A stretch of DNA of 61,210 nucleotides from Bacteroides sp. (GCF_028690125.1 NZ_JAQVBV010000032.1:1-61210); one strand, 5' to 3'. Numbered from the stretch's first letter, positions 1-9,465 are shown. Notes: generated by a model from the sequence alone, not told the origin. Numbers and translations: made by a program.

Positions 1-693
1 ACCTTGATTTCCATAGTCATTAGTTCATGTGATGACGGACGGATTTATGAAAAAACAGTTCATATTCCCCGAGAAGGTCGTACCTTAAAATTGACCGGTA
101 AGATTAATGGGATAGATAAATGGACTAATGACTATAATATAGTTGTGGCAGGCTTTGATGATAAGAGCGAGTATGCCATTATATCAAAGATAGTCTCCAC
201 TTCGGTAGGAGAAGACGACAATACTCAAGTAATCATGGCAGGTATTAGCGATGATGTAACAAAAGTAGAACTATGTGCTATTGACAGGTTGAGAAGACGT
301 GTGGTAACATTCTGCTCGATAAATAGCAGTACTGCGGAAGCCGATACGATCAGAATGGATGCAGGTACGATTGACGTCAGTATGTACCATGCAATCCAGA
401 CCCACATTTTCACCACTAGCTGTATCGGTTGTCACGGTGAAAGTACAGAGGCAGCAGCCCAACTACATCTGACAGAAGGAGTAAGTTATAGCGCATTGGT
501 CAATCAACCTTCAACAATTAACGGGAATATATTACGAGTAAAAACCAATAATACACAAGAAAGCCTTCTACATCTTATATTAAATAGCAATGATTATACA
601 CATCACCCACATACGGATATACTTCCCGCCAAAACCAAAACAGAATTATTGGAACTGATCGACAGTTGGATTGATGATGGTGCACAACAGTAA
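1..693 (+). CDS. c-type cytochrome-like lipoprotein, 5' end missing
   Basis: The reading frame is open through the left edge, so the true start lies outside the window. The first visible residues (LISIVISSC) look like the end of a lipoprotein signal peptide with the lipobox cysteine at nt 28-30, which would place the protein in a membrane facing the periplasm or cell surface. A haem-attachment motif CIGCH is encoded at nt 421-435, about two thirds along, and the C-terminal stretch ending WIDDGAQ resembles small cytochrome c domains of the planctomycete type. The region before the motif is not recognised. It is followed after 20 bases by a RidA-like gene and then by a cytochrome c assembly gene, which fits a haem protein needing that machinery. 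The electron partner is unknown. Confidence 0.7.
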   Translation, partial: TLISIVISSCDDGRIYEKTVHIPREGRTLKLTGKINGIDKWTNDYNIVVAGFDDKSEYAIISKIVSTSVGEDDNTQVIMAGISDDVTKVELCAIDRLRRRVVTFCSINSSTAEADTIRMDAGTIDVSMYHAIQTHIFTTSCIGCHGESTEAAAQLHLTEGVSYSALVNQPSTINGNILRVKTNNTQESLLHLILNSNDYTHHPHTDILPAKTKTELLELIDSWIDDGAQQ

Positions 694-713
694 TTAGTAA
701 TTTAAAAATTGAT

Positions 714-1868
714 ATGAACAACAATAAGCAACAAACTATTTATTCAGAAAACACTTTAACCGAGATATTTAAATATGAAGTAAAAACCGGAGTTTCGGAG
801 TATCATGTAATGATTCATTCCACTAATCCGGAAGCTACTTATGAGGAGCAATTAAATGCCATCATAGATACTTATTATCAGTTACGTGAGAAAGAACTGC
901 ATCGAGCAATCACCGTCTTCGAACGCTATTTCCTAAGTGATGCTTCTAATCAAGCAGATGCATTGTTGGCTATAACAGCAGAAAGTACAGATTGTGCACT
1001 CTCCGTTGTAGAACAACCGCCATTGAATGGGACAAAAGTCGCCTTATGGATTTATCTTCAAACCAATGTACAGACTCAGGTTCTCCACAATGGTCTATTC
1101 GAAGTAAAACACAGTTCCTATCGTCATTTCTGGGGAGGCAGCGCTTTCAATCGTGCAGCAAATTCGGAATACCAAACCCGCTTACTATTGAACGACTATG
1201 TGATGCAACTCATAGATCAAGGCTGTAAATTAGCCGACAACTGTATCCGCACCTGGTTTTTCGTACAAAATGTAGATGTAAATTATGCCGGCGTAGTAAA
1301 GGCAAGAAATGAGGTCTTTGTCACTCAGGATCTAACAGAAAAAACTCACTACATTTCCAGTACAGGAATTGGTGGACGCCACGCAGATACTAAAGTTCTG
1401 GTTCAGATGGATACATACGCGGTAGATGGTTTAAAATCGGAACAAATTCACTTCCTTTACGCACCGACTCATCTAAATCCGACTTACGAATATGGCGTCA
1501 GCTTCGAACGTGGAACATATGTAGATTATGGAGATCGACGTCAGGTATTCATCTCCGGAACAGCAAGTATCAATAACAAAGGTGAAGTGGTGTATCCCGG
1601 AGATATTCGTAAACAGACCAAACGGATGTGGGAAAATGTAGAAGCTTTATTGCAAGAGGCTGAATGTACGTTCGATCATATAGGACAGATGATCGTATAC
1701 CTACGTGATACCGCAGATTATATTGTTGTTAAAAAAATGTACGACAAACGTTTTCCAAGCACACCCAAAGTATTTGTTCATGCCCCCGTTTGTCGCCCGG
1801 GATGGTTGATTGAGATGGAATGTATAGGAGTGAGAACTTGTGAAAACAAGGAGTATCCTTCCTTTTAG
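714..1868 (+). CDS. RidA-family protein with chorismatase-like N-terminal half
   Basis: A 384-residue protein. The last 120 or so residues (about 255-375) form a RidA/YjgF-type domain: a segment with FISGTASI, a helix around MWENVEALL, and the closing strand RPGWLIEMECI. The N-terminal 250 residues are not part of ordinary 130-residue RidA proteins; the overall size and plan resemble the FkbO/Hyg5 chorismatase group, which hydrolyse chorismate, but I cannot confirm the active site from sequence alone. It sits 20 bases after the cytochrome-like gene and 15 bases before ccsBA, so the three are probably co-transcribed. Function here is uncertain: an enamine deaminase or an aromatic-acid producing enzyme are both possible. 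Confidence 0.7.
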   Translation: MNNNKQQTIYSENTLTEIFKYEVKTGVSEYHVMIHSTNPEATYEEQLNAIIDTYYQLREKELHRAITVFERYFLSDASNQADALLAITAESTDCALSVVEQPPLNGTKVALWIYLQTNVQTQVLHNGLFEVKHSSYRHFWGGSAFNRAANSEYQTRLLLNDYVMQLIDQGCKLADNCIRTWFFVQNVDVNYAGVVKARNEVFVTQDLTEKTHYISSTGIGGRHADTKVLVQMDTYAVDGLKSEQIHFLYAPTHLNPTYEYGVSFERGTYVDYGDRRQVFISGTASINNKGEVVYPGDIRKQTKRMWENVEALLQEAECTFDHIGQMIVYLRDTADYIVVKKMYDKRFPSTPKVFVHAPVCRPGWLIEMECIGVRTCENKEYPSF

Positions 1869-1883
1869 TTTTGCTAAATAGTT

Positions 1884-3977
1884 ATGCCGTTGAAAAAGTT
1901 ACTTGTTATTTTATATGGCTGTCTCATCGTTCTGCTTGCCGCAACCACTTTTGTGGAACAAGTATACGGGACAGATTTCGTAGAAAAGAATATATATCAT
2001 ACAATTTGGTTTTGTTGTTTGTGGGGAGCAATAGTCGCAACAGCTTTCGTTGTTCTCATCCGACGTTCTCTATGGCATCGGCTTCCTTTATTGTTGTTTC
2101 ATGGCTCCCTCTTTGTTATCTTGGTGGGGGCTATGATCACATTTATCGGAGGTAAGGAAGGTTATATACACTTACGACCGGGAATGGTGGAAAGATGTTT
2201 TCAAGAAAAGGAAAACGGAAATCAGATAGACTTACCGTTCACTATGCGCTTAGACAGTTTTCAGGTGAAATATTATCCAGGGACTGAAGCGCCAGCCGAT
2301 TATGTCAGTTATTTCACTTATTCCATACTGGGACAGGAAGAGAATTCATCTCAGGAATGTATCTCTATGAACCACATCTTTACTTTTCAAGGTTATCGTT
2401 TTTACCAGTCATCGTTCGATGATGACAAGCAAGGTAGTTGGTTGTCTGTAAATTATGATCCATGGGGAACAAGAGTAACATATACCGGATATATTTTACT
2501 CGGCATTTCCATGATTAGTTTATTATTTTCACGCAAAGGTAAATTCCTTCGACTGCTAAATCACCCTTTATTAAAAAAAGGAGGATTATTCGTAACCTTT
2601 CTTTTATGTTTAACGGGAAGTATGCAAGGGCAAAAGAAAACACTCCCCGTTCTCACACGAATACAAGCGGACAGTCTGGCTTATAAACAGGTGATCTACA
2701 ACGACCGTGTAGTACCATTGAATACCTTAGCCCGCGATTTTGTACAAAAACTCACAGGGAGTACATCTTATAAAGGATTGACTCCCGAACAGGTATTGGG
2801 AGGATGGCTACTTCGCCCTGAAGTATGGAAAGATGAACCTATGATTTATATAAAGAACACCAAACTACGGCATCTACTTGAATTAAAAACAGCTTACGCA
2901 CGTCTAAGTGATTTATTCAACGGTTCCACCTATCGTTTACAAGAATATTTTCAGCAAGAGCAGGAACAAAGTAAATTAGCAAAAGCAATTCAAGAAACTG
3001 ATGAAAAGGTAGGTCTGATTTTGATGCTTACCAATGGAACGCTCATTCGTCCTTTGCCCAACGATGAAAATGTAATATCTCTTTCCCAAACAAAAGTAGA
3101 AGCAGAAATACTCTATAACTGTATCCCTTTCAGCAAAATTCTGTTTATGGTAAATTTATCATTAGGATTATTAGCTTTTGGGAGATTAATCTATTATTGT
3201 TTGAAACAAACACCTATTCCGGCAAATAAAAGAAACCTCTTTCATTTCACCAATCTATTTTTCTCCATTTCCCTATATGCTACATTTTTATTTCAAATGG
3301 TTGGTTATTGCTTGCGTTGGTATATCAGCGGGCGTATTCCACTTAGCAATGGTTACGAAACCATGCAATTCATGGCACTTTGCATCCTTTTACTGTCTTG
3401 TTTGCTTCATCATAAATTTCCATATACCCTCCCATTCGGTTTTTTACTCTCCGGTTTTGCACTACTAGTTTCGTATTTGGGACAAATGAATCCTCAGATC
3501 ACTCCTTTGATGCCAGTGCTTGTATCTCCATGGCTGAGTATACATGTCTCATTGATTATGATGTCCTATGCTTTGTTTGCATTTATCATGCTCAACGGAA
3601 TACTTGCATTATGTATATGGAAAAGGAATTCTTCCATTTCCAAGTTTGCATACAGTAACGAGCGAGTAGAACAATTGACATTACTCAGCCGTCTGTTACT
3701 CTATCCGGCAACTTTCTTTTTAGGCGCGGGAATCTTTTTAGGTGCAGTTTGGGCAAATATATCTTGGGGACGTTATTGGGCATGGGACCCTAAAGAAGTA
3801 TGGGCTTTGATTACTTTTCTGGTGTATGGTGTAGCTTTCCACTCACAAAGTTTACGCATGTTCCATAAGCCCTTATTTTTCCATATCTATATGATTTTGG
3901 CTTTCCTGACTGTACTAATGACTTATTTTGGAGTAAATTACATTCTTGGAGGAATACACAGTTATGCTAATGGCTAA
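1884..3977 (+). CDS. ccsA: Fused ResB-CcsA cytochrome c biogenesis protein
   Basis: A 697-residue System II cytochrome c synthetase that carries haem across the inner membrane and attaches it to CXXCH motifs in the periplasm. The N-terminal part (about 1-235) has ResB-like membrane segments, and a periplasmic ResB-like part follows to about residue 410. The C-terminal part (about 425-697) is CcsA: multiple membrane spans with the tryptophan-rich WWD haem-handling motif near residues 622-640 (WGRYWAWDPKEVWAL). Such ResB-CcsA fusions are common in Bacteroidetes and epsilonproteobacteria. It ends the three-gene operon begun by the cytochrome-like lipoprotein, its likely client. Its stop codon overlaps that of the convergent Fur-family gene. 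Confidence 0.92.
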   Translation: MPLKKLLVILYGCLIVLLAATTFVEQVYGTDFVEKNIYHTIWFCCLWGAIVATAFVVLIRRSLWHRLPLLLFHGSLFVILVGAMITFIGGKEGYIHLRPGMVERCFQEKENGNQIDLPFTMRLDSFQVKYYPGTEAPADYVSYFTYSILGQEENSSQECISMNHIFTFQGYRFYQSSFDDDKQGSWLSVNYDPWGTRVTYTGYILLGISMISLLFSRKGKFLRLLNHPLLKKGGLFVTFLLCLTGSMQGQKKTLPVLTRIQADSLAYKQVIYNDRVVPLNTLARDFVQKLTGSTSYKGLTPEQVLGGWLLRPEVWKDEPMIYIKNTKLRHLLELKTAYARLSDLFNGSTYRLQEYFQQEQEQSKLAKAIQETDEKVGLILMLTNGTLIRPLPNDENVISLSQTKVEAEILYNCIPFSKILFMVNLSLGLLAFGRLIYYCLKQTPIPANKRNLFHFTNLFFSISLYATFLFQMVGYCLRWYISGRIPLSNGYETMQFMALCILLLSCLLHHKFPYTLPFGFLLSGFALLVSYLGQMNPQITPLMPVLVSPWLSIHVSLIMMSYALFAFIMLNGILALCIWKRNSSISKFAYSNERVEQLTLLSRLLLYPATFFLGAGIFLGAVWANISWGRYWAWDPKEVWALITFLVYGVAFHSQSLRMFHKPLFFHIYMILAFLTVLMTYFGVNYILGGIHSYANG

Positions 3978-3989
3978 AAAAGATTAGCA
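3965..3989. other. Short inverted repeat over two convergent stop codons
   Basis: TGCTAAT (3965-3971) and ATTAGCA (3983-3989) form a 7-bp inverted repeat with an A-rich loop. It covers the stop codons of both ccsA and the Fur-family gene, which overlap at 3974-3977. It could be a weak bidirectional 3' end signal; no strong terminator fits between the genes. Confidence 0.35.
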
Positions 3990-4411
3990 CAATCCGAACA
4001 AACACCCTTCACCATATAATTAATACTCTCCATCACGAATCCTTCCGGTAAATCAATGACCGGAATTTGTATTCTTTTGAAACAGAATGTACGATGGCAT
4101 CTTTCACAATAAAAATGGGTATGCATATCATCTACACTACATACACACTCACTACTACAAACCTCATATTTCAAAGATCCGCTGCCATCTTCAATTCCAT
4201 GTATCAGGTGGCGACTCAGAAATAAAGTCAATGTGCGGAAAATTGTCGATTTATCAACCGTATCCAATTTAGCTTCCAAGTCTGCCAATGAAACTGCATA
4301 CGGCACATCCATCATTGCACGTAGAATCAATATGCGTATGGAAGTAGGCTTTATGCCTTTCTTCTCCAGTCGTTCTATATAAATTTGATTTGCATCCATT
4401 TTCAGCATCAT
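3974..4411 (-). CDS. Fur-family metal-responsive regulator
   Basis: A 145-residue Fur/Zur/PerR-type repressor: an N-terminal winged helix (about 10-85, with the recognition segment around DKSTIFRTL) and a C-terminal dimerisation and metal domain with two CXXC pairs (CERC and CSDC) for structural zinc, plus the His-containing stretch MHTHFYC. The ATG follows directly on the stop codon of the upstream P-type ATPase gene (TAA then ATGATG), so translation is probably coupled; an inner ATG four codons later is an alternative start. Being in one unit with a zinc-type exporter suggests it senses zinc or a related ion, but iron cannot be excluded. Confidence 0.9.
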   Translation of the reverse strand: MMLKMDANQIYIERLEKKGIKPTSIRILILRAMMDVPYAVSLADLEAKLDTVDKSTIFRTLTLFLSRHLIHGIEDGSGSLKYEVCSSECVCSVDDMHTHFYCERCHRTFCFKRIQIPVIDLPEGFVMESINYMVKGVCSDCANLF

Positions 4412-6280
4412 TTATTTTAGTAATTTTCCGATACGCATTGCATTGCAAATAGACAAAAGTGCTACTCCGGAATCTGCAAATACAGCTTCCCACAATGTAG
4501 CAAGCCCCCCTGTGCCCAAAATCAGAATAACAATCTTAACTACAAATGCAAAGGTAATATTTTGCCAGACAATACGATGGGTATACTTTCCTATTTTTAT
4601 CGCCGTTGCCAATTGAGATGGATGGTCATTCTGTATCACGACGTCTGCTGTTTCAATAGCGATATCACTTCCCAAAGCTCCCATCGCAACTCCTACATCA
4701 CTTAAAGCCAAGACCGGAGCATCATTTATACCATCACCAACAAAAGCAACCTGACGACCCTCTCGTTTCAAGGTCTCCAGATGTTCCACTTTTCCACCCG
4801 GTAATAAATCTCCGTAAGCTTTATCAACTTCCAATTTCCGGGCAATACTCTGTACAAGGGCATCCTTATCTCCTGACAATATTTCAATCTGCCGGATTCC
4901 CTGTTTCTTCAAATCTTGAATAGCCTGGTGTGCATCTTCTTTCAGTTCATCTACTAATACGGCACAACCTATATATTGTTGATCACGGGCACATAATATC
5001 AGACTCTCCGGCACAGAACGTAACTCCATGGGATAAGCTATATGTAGTTTATCCAACAGACGATAATTACCAACCACCACTTGTTGTCCGTTAATCTTTG
5101 TTTCCAAGCCGTATCCTGCCATTTCTTTCGAAAACTCCACGGGAAGAACCGGAATGTTTTCTTGTTTGGCATACTCCACCACAGCCTTTGCCATCGGATG
5201 CGTACTTTGACTTTCAGCAGAAGCTATGTACTGTATAATCTCTACGTCAGGAACAATTCCAATAACTTTATCCAATTTAAATTTACCGGTAGTCAATGTG
5301 CCGGTTTTATCAAATACTACGGTATCAATCTTTGTTATAGCATCTAAGTAGTTTCCTCCTTTAAATAAAATACCCCTGCGGGAAGCTGCTCCTATACCTC
5401 CGAAATATCCTAATGGAATACTGACAACCAATGCGCAAGGACACGCTATGACCAGAAATACCAATGCTTTATATAACCAATCAGCAAATACATAATTGAA
5501 CGTAGGTTGCAAGATACCATAGATAAAAGGTAAACTCATAATTAATAAAGCTACTCCCATTACCACGGGGGTATAAATACGAGCTATCTTTCTCATAAAA
5601 ACTTCAGTCGGTGCTTTCCGTTCTGCCGCTTCCTCCACCATCGCCAAAACACGTGATAAAGCACTCTGATCTGCCGACCTGTTTACTGTCAGATGAATCA
5701 TACAATCCGAAGGAATCATACCAGCCAACACTTCTTCTGATTGTTTCAACAAGCGGGGAACACTCTCTCCCGTTAAAGCTGCCGTATTCATAAGAACCGA
5801 TTCATTCTGTAATGTGCCATCTAAGGGTACTCGCTCACCTACTTTTACTTCAATAGTCTCTCCAATCTGTACCTCTGCAGGAGAAACAATTTGGAATTTA
5901 CCTTCCCGCTGTACAGAAGCTGTCTGAGGACGCATATCTAATAATGCTCGAATATTGTCACGTGCTTTATCGACTGCACTCTCTTGTAATTTCTCGCCAA
6001 CTGCATAAAACAGCATTACGGCAACTCCTTCCGGATATTCTCCGATAATGAAAGCACCAATCGTAGCAAGACTCATTAACATAAACTCATTAGCAAAATC
6101 TTTCTCTCTCAATGATTCCAATGCCTCTTTCAAAACAGGAAGTCCCACAGGTAATATTGCGATGATATACCAAACTAATCTATCATATTTTCCGAGAAAG
6201 CAATCTAATTCAAAATGAGAAGCTAAAATCCCGCCTATCAACATCAGGAACGAAAAACATTCATAACGATACTCTTTCAT
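4412..6280 (-). CDS. Heavy-metal P-type ATPase, zinc/cadmium type
   Basis: A P1B ATPase of about 622 residues that pumps metal ions out across the inner membrane. Visible motifs are the phosphorylation site DKTGTLT (Asp324), the membrane metal site CPC in the sixth span, the TGES actuator motif, the HP locus in STHPMAKAV, and the hinge GDGINDAP. The last two spans carry the Lys (VVKIV) and Asp (FADSGVAL) typical of the zinc/cadmium/lead group P1B-2. There is no N-terminal metal-binding domain. The start at 6280 is chosen because an A/G-rich ribosome site (AAGAAG) precedes MKEYRYE; an ATG 26 codons upstream would add a sequence unlike this family. It is coupled to the Fur-family gene. Confidence 0.93.
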   Translation of the reverse strand: MKEYRYECFSFLMLIGGILASHFELDCFLGKYDRLVWYIIAILPVGLPVLKEALESLREKDFANEFMLMSLATIGAFIIGEYPEGVAVMLFYAVGEKLQESAVDKARDNIRALLDMRPQTASVQREGKFQIVSPAEVQIGETIEVKVGERVPLDGTLQNESVLMNTAALTGESVPRLLKQSEEVLAGMIPSDCMIHLTVNRSADQSALSRVLAMVEEAAERKAPTEVFMRKIARIYTPVVMGVALLIMSLPFIYGILQPTFNYVFADWLYKALVFLVIACPCALVVSIPLGYFGGIGAASRRGILFKGGNYLDAITKIDTVVFDKTGTLTTGKFKLDKVIGIVPDVEIIQYIASAESQSTHPMAKAVVEYAKQENIPVLPVEFSKEMAGYGLETKINGQQVVVGNYRLLDKLHIAYPMELRSVPESLILCARDQQYIGCAVLVDELKEDAHQAIQDLKKQGIRQIEILSGDKDALVQSIARKLEVDKAYGDLLPGGKVEHLETLKREGRQVAFVGDGINDAPVLALSDVGVAMGALGSDIAIETADVVIQNDHPSQLATAIKIGKYTHRIVWQNITFAFVVKIVILILGTGGLATLWEAVFADSGVALLSICNAMRIGKLLK

Positions 6281-6601
6281 ATTCTTCTTTTTTTCTTTCT
6301 TTGACGGCAAAAATAGGGAGAAATAAATGCAAACTGGTTGCAAAGGCGCTATTCTCATTATTTATTGTGATTTATTCTTATTATTATACCTATTCCATGG
6401 GATTCTACGAATAAGCTCATCTCACTATCTTTGGAGTATAAATATAAATTTAATTAATCACAATTTATTACGTATCCACATTTGTATAATATGCAGAAAT
6501 ACGATCGAAGTGATTTTTTCCAATCTGCTGTTTCATTTAGAGATTGTTTCTTTGCAACTATTAATATGGACAATATAAAAGTATGTAAGTTACTTATTCT
6601 C
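6281..6601. other. Spacer between ATPase and TonB receptor genes
   Basis: No convincing gene. On the minus strand, TATTTTTG (6308-6315) matches the -7 element and probably serves the ATPase-Fur unit. On the plus strand TATCTTTG (6426-6433) also matches, but the only plus-strand reading frame downstream (6482-6667) has no recognisable product and runs into the terminator and the receptor gene. An AT-rich stretch near 6350-6400 could hold a metal-regulator operator but I see no clear palindrome. Confidence 0.4.
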
Positions 6602-6643
6602 AAAGTAAAATGTCCGACCTATGAAGACTGGACATTTTACTTT
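6602..6643 (-). terminator. Strong hairpin after the TonB receptor gene
   Basis: Perfect 14-bp inverted repeat: AAAGTAAAATGTCC (6602-6615) and GGACATTTTACTTT (6630-6643), starting about 20 bases past the receptor stop codon in the direction of transcription. The following bases are only moderately T-rich. Confidence 0.7.
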
Positions 6644-6663
6644 ATGCTGTGTAGACAGATTCG

Positions 6664-8991
6664 TTAATAGCTGATTTTCACCCCTGCAAAGAAACTTCTG
6701 GGCAATGAAGGACCGTAAATATAGCCGGAATCACGGTCGGGACCTTTATCAAAGTCATTTTGATAAGAATTAAACATATTCTGTATACCGGCATTTACTT
6801 GTAAACTCATTGATTTATAAAGTTTGAAGTCGTAAGCAGCTTTCAAACTAAGATCAAAGAAATCTTTGGTAGTGACTGTGGTCGGAGCTTCCAGATAGCC
6901 GGGTACCGCTTCATGAGGAATCAGCATAGAGCCCGTATAAGTTCCCGATAGAGCAATGGATAGAGGTTTAACCGGAGTATAAGTAGCCGTAACATACCCA
7001 TACGTATTCGGGGTACGCATCATCTTCTTTACTTTCGGTGCTTCTTTATTCCACTCATGCGGTTCATCATAATGACTTTGTTGTAATGTTACCCCCGCTT
7101 GAACCTGAAACTTATTCAGATAAGCCATTTTTCCTTCCAAAGTGATTCCCATTACCTGTGCACCGGGTGCATTGTAACGTGTACGTTTCAAAATTCCGTC
7201 TACCACTTCTCCATCTGTCAAGGCAAAAACGTCTGATAACTTTGTATAGAATCCTTCAACCAGAAAGTTTACCTGAAAAACTCCGAAACGATGGTAAACA
7301 TCTGCGGAAGCACTCAAACTATTGGATCTTTCTTCTTTCAGATTGTCAGCCAGCTCAATCATTGCTACGTTACCGCCTACATTCTCAATATGCAAATCTT
7401 CATCAAATGCCTGAGGCGCACGGAAACCGGAAGAGTAGCTTATACGAAAGTTTATATCTTTCGTCGGATTAAAACGTAAATTAGCACGGGGGCTGAAAAT
7501 AACATGATCAATCAGGTTATGCTTATCAAAACGTCCACCAATCAGGAATCCCCAATAATCATTCTTCCATTCATTTTGTAGGAAGGCACTATAGATATCG
7601 ACGGTTTGTTTGGTATGTCTGTTGTACCCCCACATATTATCTTCCAAACGATCCTGATTAAACTCAATCCCCGCAGTCAAATCAGAAGGCATAAAAAGAC
7701 ATTTATCAAAAGTATAAATGTATTGAGATCCTGCCATCCAATTTAGGTCAGTAGTATTTCCATAAGCATCCAAATCCTGTTTACCTCCATAATAGCTATC
7801 TCTATCGATATGCTGCGCAGAAGCAAACATATTAAAACGATGTTTCTCATTCGGAGAGAAATAATCATATTTTAATCCTCCGCCGTTAATAGAATGTTCG
7901 GTCTGTTCTGCAACATTTGCTTCATGCGGTGGACGGTTTAGTAAATCTCCTCCTCTTCGGAATTCTTCCATATGATGATACTCAAATGTCAGTTTTGAAT
8001 AAATACTAGTTTTCAGAAAAGAGCGGAGTCCTACTGTCTGTCCATGTAGTTTTGGGATTTCCGAATAACCGTCACCATCATAATCGTAAGCTGAGCGATG
8101 ACGATTTTGTCCGAAAATATATAGTCCGGCACGCTGGTTATCTGTCACAAGGGAAGCATTTAAGGCAGTGCTGTTATCAAATGAGTCTCCATCTCCGATA
8201 CCGGTTATTGTATGCGACAGCATACCTGAATTACGAATCGGTTCTTTAGTGATAATGTTGATAGTACCTGCAATAGCTGAGGAACCAAACAAAGCCGAAC
8301 CTCCCCCACGCATTACTTCTACACGCTCTATCATACTGACGGGAATCTGCTCAATACCGTATACACCGGAAAGCGCACTAAATATAGGACGAGAATCTAA
8401 CAAAATCTGCGTATAAGGACCATCCAAACCATTGATTCGTACTTGTTGAAATCCACAGTTCTGACAATTAGATTCCACACGGACACCTGGTTGAAAACTA
8501 AGTCCCTGCGCTAATGTAGTAGAATTTGTATTCTCAAAGATCTTCAAATCAACCACATTCACTAATGTCGGAGCCAAACGACGGGTCGTTTCACTTCGAT
8601 TGGCAGATACGACTACCCCATCTAAAGCCACCGCATCTTCTTCTATTTCAAAATCTTCCTCCAAAGTACGACCTTTTTTTAATGCTACATTCTTGGTAAC
8701 CGTCTTATAACCAACGGAACTTACTTCAAGTATAAAATTGCCTTCAGGAAGATTTTTTAGAAAGTAATGTCCAGTTGCATCCGTAACTGTCCCAATTGTA
8801 GTTCCTTTTAATGCAATCGTAATGTATGGCAAGTGTTCTTTCGTGTTTTTATCAAGAATATGCCCGATGATATTAGCATCGGATTTACGTAATTCCGGAT
8901 ATTCAGAATGCTCATCTTGAGCAGCTTGTCCTTCGATGGCAGGCAAAAATGCACAGCACAGACAGACAAGCGAAAATATGTATTTTTTCAT
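6664..8991 (-). CDS. TonB-dependent outer-membrane receptor
   Basis: A 775-residue outer-membrane importer. It has a signal peptide (about 1-24), a carboxypeptidase-regulatory-like domain (about 41-125, with the SVGYKT signature), a plug domain (about 140-250, ending in a run like VEVMRGGGSALFGSSAI), and a beta barrel to a C-terminal aromatic residue (KISY). The plug has an unusual CQNCG pair just before the QVRINGLDG segment, which could bind a metal or form a disulfide. No SusD partner follows, so this is a metal, haem, siderophore or cobalamin type receptor rather than a glycan importer. It lies 93 bases after a small His-rich membrane protein gene and probably shares its transcript. The neighbouring zinc ATPase and Fur-family regulator point to metal traffic. 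Confidence 0.92.
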   Translation of the reverse strand: MKKYIFSLVCLCCAFLPAIEGQAAQDEHSEYPELRKSDANIIGHILDKNTKEHLPYITIALKGTTIGTVTDATGHYFLKNLPEGNFILEVSSVGYKTVTKNVALKKGRTLEEDFEIEEDAVALDGVVVSANRSETTRRLAPTLVNVVDLKIFENTNSTTLAQGLSFQPGVRVESNCQNCGFQQVRINGLDGPYTQILLDSRPIFSALSGVYGIEQIPVSMIERVEVMRGGGSALFGSSAIAGTINIITKEPIRNSGMLSHTITGIGDGDSFDNSTALNASLVTDNQRAGLYIFGQNRHRSAYDYDGDGYSEIPKLHGQTVGLRSFLKTSIYSKLTFEYHHMEEFRRGGDLLNRPPHEANVAEQTEHSINGGGLKYDYFSPNEKHRFNMFASAQHIDRDSYYGGKQDLDAYGNTTDLNWMAGSQYIYTFDKCLFMPSDLTAGIEFNQDRLEDNMWGYNRHTKQTVDIYSAFLQNEWKNDYWGFLIGGRFDKHNLIDHVIFSPRANLRFNPTKDINFRISYSSGFRAPQAFDEDLHIENVGGNVAMIELADNLKEERSNSLSASADVYHRFGVFQVNFLVEGFYTKLSDVFALTDGEVVDGILKRTRYNAPGAQVMGITLEGKMAYLNKFQVQAGVTLQQSHYDEPHEWNKEAPKVKKMMRTPNTYGYVTATYTPVKPLSIALSGTYTGSMLIPHEAVPGYLEAPTTVTTKDFFDLSLKAAYDFKLYKSMSLQVNAGIQNMFNSYQNDFDKGPDRDSGYIYGPSLPRSFFAGVKISY

Positions 8992-9084
8992 TTTTCGTTC
9001 GTTGTTCGTTTTTATAAATACTGACTTGATAGAATAGAGATTTGGAGCCTGTGTAAAGAACCAGGCATTATCTTCTATTTTAAA

Positions 9085-9435
9085 CTAATAGACACGAACA
9101 ACCGGTGGTGCCCGAAGGGCTACCACCCCATAATAAGGTGCATGATAATGTAAAAGTTGCGGACGTTTCAGCAACAAACACAATAAGCAAAGGCTAGCTA
9201 AAGAAACAAGAAAAAGAGTAGCAACACCATCAGTTACCAAATGAGATAACAGTTGAATGGATAACAGCTCAACCGTAGTATGGCTATGCGCCGCCCCTTT
9301 CTTAAAAGGGTGTGAATGGACAATTGTCGCTCCATTGACCACATGTACGTGGGCAAAAGATGTAATGCCTGCCATGTACGAAACAAACAGTACCGGCAGA
9401 AAGTAACGCATTATATGGAGCATCAATTGTTTCAC
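9085..9435 (-). CDS. Small His-rich membrane protein
   Basis: A 116-residue protein with a hydrophobic N-terminal segment (signal or anchor), a His-rich middle (AHVHVV, IVHSHPF, AAHSH), a second membrane span (about 72-92) and a basic tail. I do not recognise the family. Small His-rich proteins next to TonB receptors are common in Bacteroidetes metal loci, and the histidines suggest metal binding. Its start is preceded by a -7 element TATCTTTG on the minus strand at 9458-9465, so it probably heads the transcript that includes the receptor. Confidence 0.7.
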   Translation of the reverse strand: MKQLMLHIMRYFLPVLFVSYMAGITSFAHVHVVNGATIVHSHPFKKGAAHSHTTVELLSIQLLSHLVTDGVATLFLVSLASLCLLCLLLKRPQLLHYHAPYYGVVALRAPPVVRVY

Positions 9436-9457
9436 TTCTTTATTTATTTAGAAGCGG

Positions 9458-9465
9458 CAAAGATA
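9458..9465 (-). promoter_or_regulatory. Bacteroides -7 element for the His-rich protein and receptor
   Basis: TATCTTTG on the minus strand, 23 bases before the start codon at 9435, matches TAnnTTTG exactly. The -33 element is not clear. Confidence 0.6.

Noticed and set aside
6482..6667. Plus-strand frame of 61 codons after a -7-like element at 6426
   Set aside because: It runs through the terminator hairpin of the TonB receptor gene and encodes nothing recognisable.
6664..8991. SusC-type glycan importer
   Set aside because: No SusD gene follows, the protein is shorter than SusC (775 against about 1000 residues), and the neighbours are metal genes.
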